This document shows positions 43,374 through 49,392 of a stretch of 49,392 bases of DNA, piece by piece (positions within the stretch are counted from its first letter, which is position 1; each line of letters opens with the position of its first letter). The notes beneath the pieces were generated by a model. That model was not told the DNA's origin, made no database searches, and saw only the letters and a list, made by a program, of their open reading frames with translations. The translations under genes and the position numbers were made by a program. Source of the DNA: Hyphomonas sp. BRH_c22. Its GTDB lineage: Bacteria; Pseudomonadota; Alphaproteobacteria; Caulobacterales; Hyphomonadaceae. Location: assembly GCF_000961795.1 (NCBI RefSeq), contig NZ_LADU01000075.1:1-49392 (forward strand), in the 5' to 3' direction.

Positions 43374-45686
43374 CTATTGGGCACCTCCGCCGGAATTGAC
43401 CGGCGGCACATTGGCGAGATTGAGCAATCCGCCGCACGGCCGGGCACACATGTCCGGGCTGCCCGGAATGGGTGTCGTGCCGGGATAGAGCGCGCATGAC
43501 CCTGAACACTGGAGCGGTTCACGCGTATCGAGGGCGGCAATCAGCGTGGCTTTCAGCTCCTCTGCGGTGGCCTCAGGTGTGCGGGCCTTGAGCAGGGCGA
43601 GCGCGGCCGAGACATGCGGCGCAGCCATGCTGGTGCCCTGTTCATAGGCGTAGAAGCAGGTGTCGACGCCTTCACCGGTGACCGGATCGTAGCAATTACT
43701 GGCCGCCTTGGTCGACAGGACACCATCCGGACGCCCGTCGCCATTGTCGTCGCGGGTGAGGTCGCCGCCCGGCGCTATGACGGTCACGTTCGGCCCGAAA
43801 TTCGAGTAGGGCGCGATCTGGCCGCGCGCATCGCCTGCCGCAACCGAGATGACATTCTGGCAGCCGCCTGGCGCGTAATACTGCGTCGAGACGCGCGCAT
43901 TGCCGGCTGCAGAGACCACGATCACGCCGCGCTCGGTGACGGAATCGATCGCGTCCTGCAGCGAGGCTGGACAGAATTCGAACAGGCCGATGGACAGGTT
44001 GATGATGTCGGCCGGGTTGTCATTCCACACTTCGTTGCCTTCAGAATCCTCTCCGGGGATCAGGCCGCCGGCCCAGCGGATGGAATCATTGATGTCAGAC
44101 AGGCGGCCACCGCATTTGCCGAGCGCGCGCACCGGCACGATCTTCACGTTCCAGGCACCGCCGACCACGCCTGTGGCATTGTCCGCAGCGGCTGCGCCAA
44201 TCGTGCCGGCCACGTGCGTGCCGTGGAACGTGTCTGCCGCGAAAGGCTGGGAAGGATCGCACATATCGCCCGGATCATTGGCATCGGCGTCGCGGCCATC
44301 GCCGTCATTGCCCATGCGCGGATCGGAAACCATGTCCCAGCCGGGCGCCACATTCGGCGAATCCTTGATGTCGGGATGCTGCATCTGCAGTCCGGTATCG
44401 ACAACGGCGACGATGACATCGCTGGAGCCTTTATTGGCCTGCCGGGTCCAGAAATCCTGGAAGCCCGCGCCGCCAGGCGACGTGCCTTCGTCCGTGCCAT
44501 TGTTCTGGAAGTTCCATTGCAGGCTCCAGAGCGGGTCATTGGGCGTGACGTCGGTCAGCGTGACAGGCGTTTCAGGCGTGTCGCCGGGAATGGCATCGGC
44601 GGGCGTGGTCGTGCCGGTACTGGTGCCCGGACCGGTCTCGCGGGGACGCCGGACGAACTGGTTCTGGAAGATATAGTCCTTCTCGACATATTCGAACTGT
44701 CCCGATGCGCGCAGGTCTTTCACGATACACTCGGTTGCAAGGGCCGCGTTCGACTGCACCGTCACAAGGTCGGTCGAATCCGGGCAGCCGGCGCCGCTGT
44801 CGACCGCGAGGAAGCTGGCTTGCGTTGCCGCGAGCTTCTCGGGCGTGAACTGAGTCGGATCGGCACCATCGGCGCCGATCTGGATCACCATCTGGCCTTC
44901 GCGGGACAGGGCAACCTGCCCGTCCATGCCGTATTTGGACAGCGTATCGAGCATCACGGAATTGGCGTCCTGCTGCTTGCGGATCGCATCACCGGTGATG
45001 ACCGAACGGCGCGCCAGCTTTCTGGCTTCGAGGGTTCGGGGCGCCGGAATGGCAGCCTCCATCGTCCGGGGCGCAAGGCTGCGGGTTCGGGCGACGGGTA
45101 CAGGCTCTGCAGCGGCGGTCTGTTCCATATCGCGCGTTGCCTTCGCAATCTCTTCGCGGGTTTCCTCGGGCGCAGACGGATCGAGCTTGACCGTCGGCAT
45201 GAGGCGCGCCGGGCGGATATCTCCCATGGCGGCTGGCGGTGGCGGAGCGGCCATGACAGGCGCATCGTCCGCAGCACCGGGAGCCATTTCCATCATGGCT
45301 GCGTCCGGTTCAACCTCCTCGAAGAACTCTTCTTCTTCCATGAACAGGACGTCTTCCTCGTCAAGAGCGACGGATACAATGTCCTTGGGTTTCGCAATGA
45401 TCGAGCCGATGGCGAACATGGCGCGCTCATTCTCGGCCTGGAAGGCGATCTCGTTAACGACGGTGCCGGCAATGGCCCGGTCCATGACGGAGGCGGCAAG
45501 CAGGGTCTGCTCGGCGCCCGGCTCGACAACGGCGCGGCCGCTGATCTGGTCGAGCGTGGCGCCTGCGAGTTCGCGGGCCCGCTCCAGCCGCGTATTCTGC
45601 TGGTCGCAGGCGGCGAGCACCAGAAAGCTGGTAACAAGCGCACCGATTGCATATCTGGTGGTTTTAGCGGTCAGGTTCGGCAGCAT
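43374..45686 (-). CDS. Subtilisin-like (S8) serine protease, lipoprotein
   Basis: 770 residues. Lipobox LVLAAC. A 380-residue N-terminal part includes an acidic cluster (MEEEEFFEEVEP), an Arg/Pro linker and its own propeptide-like end (FEYVEKDYIFQNQ). Mature S8 domain from NDPLWSLQWNFQNNG; catalytic Asp430 (VVDTGLQ), His488 (HGTHVAG) and Ser686 (GTSMAAPH) are all present. Ca-type loops (GNDGDGRDADANDPGD) and several cysteines are visible. First gene of an operon of envelope proteins. Confidence 0.92.
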   Translation of the reverse strand: MLPNLTAKTTRYAIGALVTSFLVLAACDQQNTRLERARELAGATLDQISGRAVVEPGAEQTLLAASVMDRAIAGTVVNEIAFQAENERAMFAIGSIIAKPKDIVSVALDEEDVLFMEEEEFFEEVEPDAAMMEMAPGAADDAPVMAAPPPPAAMGDIRPARLMPTVKLDPSAPEETREEIAKATRDMEQTAAAEPVPVARTRSLAPRTMEAAIPAPRTLEARKLARRSVITGDAIRKQQDANSVMLDTLSKYGMDGQVALSREGQMVIQIGADGADPTQFTPEKLAATQASFLAVDSGAGCPDSTDLVTVQSNAALATECIVKDLRASGQFEYVEKDYIFQNQFVRRPRETGPGTSTGTTTPADAIPGDTPETPVTLTDVTPNDPLWSLQWNFQNNGTDEGTSPGGAGFQDFWTRQANKGSSDVIVAVVDTGLQMQHPDIKDSPNVAPGWDMVSDPRMGNDGDGRDADANDPGDMCDPSQPFAADTFHGTHVAGTIGAAAADNATGVVGGAWNVKIVPVRALGKCGGRLSDINDSIRWAGGLIPGEDSEGNEVWNDNPADIINLSIGLFEFCPASLQDAIDSVTERGVIVVSAAGNARVSTQYYAPGGCQNVISVAAGDARGQIAPYSNFGPNVTVIAPGGDLTRDDNGDGRPDGVLSTKAASNCYDPVTGEGVDTCFYAYEQGTSMAAPHVSAALALLKARTPEATAEELKATLIAALDTREPLQCSGSCALYPGTTPIPGSPDMCARPCGGLLNLANVPPVNSGGGAQ

Positions 45687-45694
45687 GTCAGAAT

Positions 45695-45733
45695 GTCCCC
45701 TACAATTGCCAACTTAGCCCCCGGTCCCCTACA
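45695..45733. promoter_or_regulatory. 10-base direct repeats between subtilase and cobB
   Basis: GTCCCCTACA occurs at 45695-45704 and 45724-45733, 29 bases apart, close to three helical turns. They lie in the 83-base divergent gap. On the minus strand the copy nearer the protease also supplies GGGGA as its ribosome site, so only the distal copy needs another explanation. Confidence 0.35.
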
Positions 45734-45769
45734 TTAACCGTGTGTTTAGATTATGACGAGGCCGCCCAC

Positions 45770-46495
45770 ATGTCCAATGCTTACGCACAGCGCGGTGTCG
45801 TTGTGCTTACCGGTGCCGGAATTTCCGCAGAAAGCGGGCTCGGCACATTCCGCGATGTGGATGGCATCTGGACCAAATACCCGCTCGAAGACCTGGCCAC
45901 GCCGGAGGGCTTTGCGCGCAATCCGGAATTCGTTCAGGGATTCTACAATGCGCGCCGGGCGCAGCTGAAGACATCCAGACCGAATGCCGCCCATCTGGCC
46001 CTGTCCGAGCTTGAGGCCGCCCTGCAGGCTGCCGGGCGCCGTTTCACGCTGATCACGCAGAATGTCGACCACCTGCATGAACAGGCGGGAAGCCAGAACG
46101 TGCTGCACATGCATGGCGAACTGCTGAAAGTGCGGTGCGAAGCGTGCAGAGGTGTGGTGCGCTGGCCCGATGATATCGGCGTCAGGACGCCCTGCCCCAC
46201 CTGCGAAGCCGTCGGCCTGATGCGCCCGCACGTCGTCTGGTTCGGCGAGATGCCGCTCTACATGGATGAAATCGAAACAGAACTTGCCCGGGCCGACCTG
46301 TTCGTGTCGATCGGGACCAGCGGGAATGTCTATCCGGCGGCCGGTTTCGTGCAGCTGGCGCGCCGGGCCGGGGCGCGGACGCTGGAGCTGAACCTCGAAC
46401 CCTCGGACGGGGCGAGCTTTTTCGACGAGGCGCGCTATGGCAAGGCGAGCGAACTGGTGCCGGACTGGGCGAGCGAGATAATGCGGCGGCTTTAG
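45770..46495 (+). CDS. cobB: NAD-dependent protein deacylase (sirtuin, class III)
   Basis: 241 residues from MSNAYAQRGVVVLTGAGISAESGLGTFRD. NAD site GAGISAESGLGTFR, TQNVDHLHEQAG, catalytic His in LHMHGELLKVRC, zinc Cys pairs CEAC and CPTC, PHVVWFGE, and SIGTSGNVYPAAGF. The Tyr-x2-Arg in GFYNARRAQ, which selects acidic acyl groups such as succinyl in class III sirtuins, is present. Cytosolic; convergent with the PAS gene by four bases. Confidence 0.94.
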   Translation: MSNAYAQRGVVVLTGAGISAESGLGTFRDVDGIWTKYPLEDLATPEGFARNPEFVQGFYNARRAQLKTSRPNAAHLALSELEAALQAAGRRFTLITQNVDHLHEQAGSQNVLHMHGELLKVRCEACRGVVRWPDDIGVRTPCPTCEAVGLMRPHVVWFGEMPLYMDEIETELARADLFVSIGTSGNVYPAAGFVQLARRAGARTLELNLEPSDGASFFDEARYGKASELVPDWASEIMRRL

Positions 46496-47922
46496 CCGGC
46501 GCGGACGTCCGGCAGGGTCAGGCCGCCAAAGGCATTGCGCAGCGCGCTGCCATCGACCGGCTCGGTGGTCTGGACCAGCACGATCCGCTTGACGCGGCCG
46601 TCAACGCCCGCAATCGCACGGCCGCGCTCGACAACCTGCACCCAGAGGCCGGATGACATGCGGATACGCATGCGGTGGACGAGTTCCGACTGCGTGCCTT
46701 CGAGCATGGCCTGGTAGGCCTCACGCGCGGCAAGGCGGTCGTCCGGGTGGATGCGGGCGATCCAGTCGAAGATCTCCTCCGACGCCGGTTCGTCGCCCTG
46801 CGAGAACATGTCGGCCCAACCTTCGGAATAATCGACGACGCCGTCTGCCACCGACCAGTCGATCACCCCGGCGGCCAGCAGGTCGCAGGTGATCTCGGCG
46901 CGGGCGGCAATCAAGTCTGCGTCGCGGACGTGGCGGTCATGACGCTGCCATTCGTTCTGGACGACCGAGATGGCGAGCAGGACAGCCAGGATGGAGGCCC
47001 CGAACAAGGCGAGGAACTGGTAGCGGCGCGCGGCGAGGACCGACAGGACCGAGGGCGCTTCGCCGACATAGGCGACCTGGAGCATGCCACCTGCGACGGC
47101 CCGGGTTTCCACGAAGGTTCCGCTTTGCTGCCCAGACACGCGGCCGGCGGCTGAGGATTCATCGGCATGGAGCGGAGGCCAGCCAAGGGCGGAGCCGACA
47201 AGAGCCGCATCGGCCTGGTCAAAGGCGCGCTGGTCTCCGGCGGCTGTCAGGACCGCGTCGCCGTCCCGGTTGAGCAAGGCTGCGCGCCAGCCATTTCCGG
47301 CCGCCGCACCGATCTGCAATGCGGACTGAAAGGCGTCCTTGCGGAGCACCAGGGCGGCCTGAACGGGCTGGCCATCCGGCATTGGCAGGTCGCGATAATA
47401 GGCGGCCCGGCCTTTCGACACAGGGACGAGTTCAAGACCGAGGAGTTCATTGCCTGCTCGGCGGCTGGACGGCCGGGGGCCGATGGTGCCCGCCACATCC
47501 GCAGGCAGCTGCCCGAACACCGACACCGCTTCGCCGCGCGGGCTGAACACTATGATCGCCGTAACAGGCGTGGGAGCGAGACGCTCACTCACGCTCGCCT
47601 TGAGGGTCCGTTGCGCAGCGGGCGAGGCGCCCTCGGCCAGCGCAGCCGCGATGAGCGGCGCCGCTTCCAGTGCCGCCGCATCGAGCCGGGCAGTATCGGC
47701 CTCCGCCGCGACCTGGCCGACGGCAGCCGCCTTCGTCAGCGCACTCCGGTTGGCCTGCGTATCCTCGCGGACGACCTGCAGCGAATAGATCAGCATACCG
47801 AGTATGCAGCCGATCAGCGCGGCGGCCTGAACGGCGCGCATGAGGAAGGGATCGCTGCGTTCCAGCCTGCGGGTGAGCTGTACGCCGCGATTGGGGCGCT
47901 CGGAGGGGGCGTTTGTATTCAT
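46492..47922 (-). CDS. Membrane sensor with periplasmic domain and C-terminal PAS, no output domain
   Basis: 476 residues. First membrane helix at residues 28-50, a ~245-residue periplasmic region (VTAIIVFSPRGEAVSVFGQ suggests a CACHE/PAS-like sensor), a second helix at about 298-318, then a cytoplasmic PAS fold (IDWSVADGVVDYSEGWADMF … IHPDDRLAAREAYQAML). The protein ends right after it: no kinase, GGDEF or methyl-acceptor domain. Its start overlaps the BcsC-like gene by four bases (ATGA), so it is made with that porin. Confidence 0.8.
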   Translation of the reverse strand: MNTNAPSERPNRGVQLTRRLERSDPFLMRAVQAAALIGCILGMLIYSLQVVREDTQANRSALTKAAAVGQVAAEADTARLDAAALEAAPLIAAALAEGASPAAQRTLKASVSERLAPTPVTAIIVFSPRGEAVSVFGQLPADVAGTIGPRPSSRRAGNELLGLELVPVSKGRAAYYRDLPMPDGQPVQAALVLRKDAFQSALQIGAAAGNGWRAALLNRDGDAVLTAAGDQRAFDQADAALVGSALGWPPLHADESSAAGRVSGQQSGTFVETRAVAGGMLQVAYVGEAPSVLSVLAARRYQFLALFGASILAVLLAISVVQNEWQRHDRHVRDADLIAARAEITCDLLAAGVIDWSVADGVVDYSEGWADMFSQGDEPASEEIFDWIARIHPDDRLAAREAYQAMLEGTQSELVHRMRIRMSSGLWVQVVERGRAIAGVDGRVKRIVLVQTTEPVDGSALRNAFGGLTLPDVRAG

Positions 47923-49392
47923 GGCTGTACCCAGGAAGCGGAATTGAACGGATCGTTCGGCAGGTCTGTCCGCACGAGGCCTGCGCGCCCGCCCGGCACC
48001 CAGGTCAGCGCGAGGCCGATGCGAACGTCTTCATAGGCCTCAGACGCAATGGCCGAGAGGTTTGCCGAGATGATGACATCGGAATTGACACGCCGCGCGA
48101 TGGCGAGATCGAGGGCGCCTGCGATGCCTGTGCTGTCACTGCCGCCGACAAGCGGCTGAGGGCCCGGCAGGAGCGGGTTGGTGCGCGCAGGATCCTCTTC
48201 AACCGTCTCGTGGGCGAGAGCAATATCCGCCTTGGCGATCCAGTTTTTGAGCGGATCGGTCTGGGCATTGGCCGACCAGCCCGCGCGATGGAAGGCCTGC
48301 GGGCTGAAATAGCCGCCATGGCCGGGCGTGAAGAAGTTTGTGTTCCTGTCATAGGACTGGAACTGGTAGAACGGCCCGGTGACGAGATAGGCAAAGCCGT
48401 CGCGCCGGATCGAGCGGGACGCGGAAATGCCCGCCGAGACGACCGTGTTGGATGCGACATTCTCTCCCTCCAGCTGACCGGCAGACAGGTCTGCCTGAAC
48501 GGCGTGCAGCTTGCCGACCGGCAGGCGGGCACGGACCGATGCGCCCGCTTCCGTGACGCGCCCGAACGTATTACCGCCGGTGTCCTGCTGGCCGGCGAGG
48601 GCAAGCACGCTGTCGGCTTTCGGGCGGACATAGGCGCGGGCCTCGACGGCGCGGCCTGCCGATTCATGCGCAATCGCGATCTCTCCGGTGAGGACCGGAT
48701 CCGCATCGGCGCCGACTGGCATCAAGCCAATGCGCGCGGCGAGGCTTGTGTCGCCTTCCCGGCTCCATGCGAGGTAGGGTGCGGCGAGGGTTTCGCGCGA
48801 GGCTGCACGCGCAGGCGAGGAGCTGGCGCCGGGATCGAGCGTGTAGACGGCGATGCCGGCCTCGAGGCGGTGGGCGCCGCGGGTGGTGCCGAAAGATGTC
48901 GTGGAGACAAAGCCGCGCAGACGGTTCTCGCCGCTGGTTCCGCCCTGGCTGCGGGCCGTAACGGCCTGGCGATACCAGGTGCGGTCGACTCCTTCTAGCG
49001 CGCCATAGGCATCCGGTGCGTGGGCGCGGGCGGTGAGGTAATCGCCCTGATTGAATGCGGCCGCCGCGTAGCGCGCAGTGACCATTGCCCCAAGCGGGCC
49101 GCCCAGCGTGCGCGCGAGGGCCGCGGCACTGTCCAGATCGCCTGACTGTTCTGCGGCCAGCGCGTAGCCTTCGGCGGCTTCCGCGTCCGGGCGTTCAAGA
49201 TAGAGGCGGCTGAAGGCACCCGCCGCTTCGGTGGCATGCCCGAGCTGAAGATCAGACCATGCGGCGCGCATGAGGCCCGCGCGCTGTGTGGGTGCCCGGC
49301 TGGCGGCCTGTTGCGCGAGGCTGCGGGCCTGATGGAAGTCGCCCGCCTCATAGGCGGCGCCTGCGCCATCCAGCAGCGCGCCACCGGAAACG
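47919..49392 (-). CDS. BcsC-like outer-membrane protein, C-terminal part (partial)
   Basis: At least 491 codons are open to the window edge; the true start lies outside. The N-terminal visible part has TPR-like helices (AAYEAGDFHQARSLAQQAASRAP). The rest resembles the BcsC C-terminal porin domain, most clearly NTNFFTPGHGGYFSPQAFHRAGW near residue 330 of the visible part; the end is strand-rich. BcsC exports cellulose across the outer membrane. No other cellulose gene is visible here. Confidence 0.7.
   Translation of the reverse strand, partial: VSGGALLDGAGAAYEAGDFHQARSLAQQAASRAPTQRAGLMRAAWSDLQLGHATEAAGAFSRLYLERPDAEAAEGYALAAEQSGDLDSAAALARTLGGPLGAMVTARYAAAAFNQGDYLTARAHAPDAYGALEGVDRTWYRQAVTARSQGGTSGENRLRGFVSTTSFGTTRGAHRLEAGIAVYTLDPGASSSPARAASRETLAAPYLAWSREGDTSLAARIGLMPVGADADPVLTGEIAIAHESAGRAVEARAYVRPKADSVLALAGQQDTGGNTFGRVTEAGASVRARLPVGKLHAVQADLSAGQLEGENVASNTVVSAGISASRSIRRDGFAYLVTGPFYQFQSYDRNTNFFTPGHGGYFSPQAFHRAGWSANAQTDPLKNWIAKADIALAHETVEEDPARTNPLLPGPQPLVGGSDSTGIAGALDLAIARRVNSDVIISANLSAIASEAYEDVRIGLALTWVPGGRAGLVRTDLPNDPFNSASWVQP

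Noticed and set aside
43614..45737. Plus-strand open frame of 707 codons opposite the subtilase gene
   Set aside because: Antisense shadow of a high-GC gene. The minus strand has an intact catalytic triad, signal peptide and ribosome site, while the plus frame has no domain and Arg/Ala-rich shadow composition.
1..49392. Mobile elements, prophage, CRISPR arrays, rRNA or tRNA genes
   Set aside because: No transposase, integrase, phage structural gene, regular repeat-spacer array or RNA gene signature was seen. Base composition looks even apart from short AT-rich promoter gaps.

Overview
The window looks like chromosomal DNA of a high-GC alphaproteobacterium. A Hyphomonadaceae/Caulobacterales-type organism fits best. 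This is inferred from gene content: a RegB–SenC–RegA redox regulatory cluster, PhaR/PhaB polyester metabolism, several secreted lipoproteins, a TonB receptor, and an ECF sigma factor paired with a membrane protein. I see no rRNA, tRNA, CRISPR array, insertion sequence or prophage. Genes are densely packed, with many 1-4 base start/stop overlaps. No gene-free stretch exceeds 300 bases.

Layout, left to right. 1-1715: ruvC-ruvA-ruvB, with ruvB cut by the window edge. 1786-7523: a fasciclin lipoprotein with its terminator, a Rieske oxygenase, an AbgT-type transporter, and a minus-strand trio (membrane protein, VWA-like lipoprotein, chagasin-like inhibitor). 7704-12050: lepA, a stem-loop repeat, an ECF sigma gene with two apparent frameshifts plus its membrane partner, tsaD, and a 37-residue membrane peptide. 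12168-19774: a TetR regulator divergent from YciI/GST, a sulfotransferase, a TerB-like protein, a lipoprotein quinohemoprotein dehydrogenase, and the DUF350/protease/pyrF operon.

19871-25312: 3-hydroxybutyrate dehydrogenase, a four-gene metal-handling module (Met/His-rich protein, unknown secreted protein, HMA protein, MerT-like membrane protein), then senC convergent with it and divergent from regB-regA. 25346-32744: a TonB receptor behind two palindromic sites, an M20 amidohydrolase, two polyprenyl-phosphate-type glycosyltransferases and a membrane protein. 32824-36972: phaR/phaB, an intergenic region with two long hairpins, cupin/gloB, a methyltransferase and a PII protein. 37145-40893: a GGDEF-EAL protein with a degenerate GGDEF site, DUF983, tyrA, DUF2164 and a secreted MsrB.

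40896-45686 is the most distinctive block: a tightly packed minus-strand operon of a lipoprotein subtilase, a membrane-anchored protein resembling a stand-alone subtilisin propeptide, an unknown lipoprotein, and a lipoprotein M23 metallopeptidase. 45770-49392: a CobB sirtuin, an orphan membrane PAS sensor, and the C-terminal part of a BcsC-like outer-membrane protein that runs off the window.

Functional themes are redox and copper homeostasis (SenC, RegBA, HMA/MerT-like), polyhydroxybutyrate turnover (PhaR, PhaB, hydroxybutyrate dehydrogenase), envelope proteolysis, and cell-surface polymer biology (glycosyltransferases, c-di-GMP turnover, BcsC-like porin).
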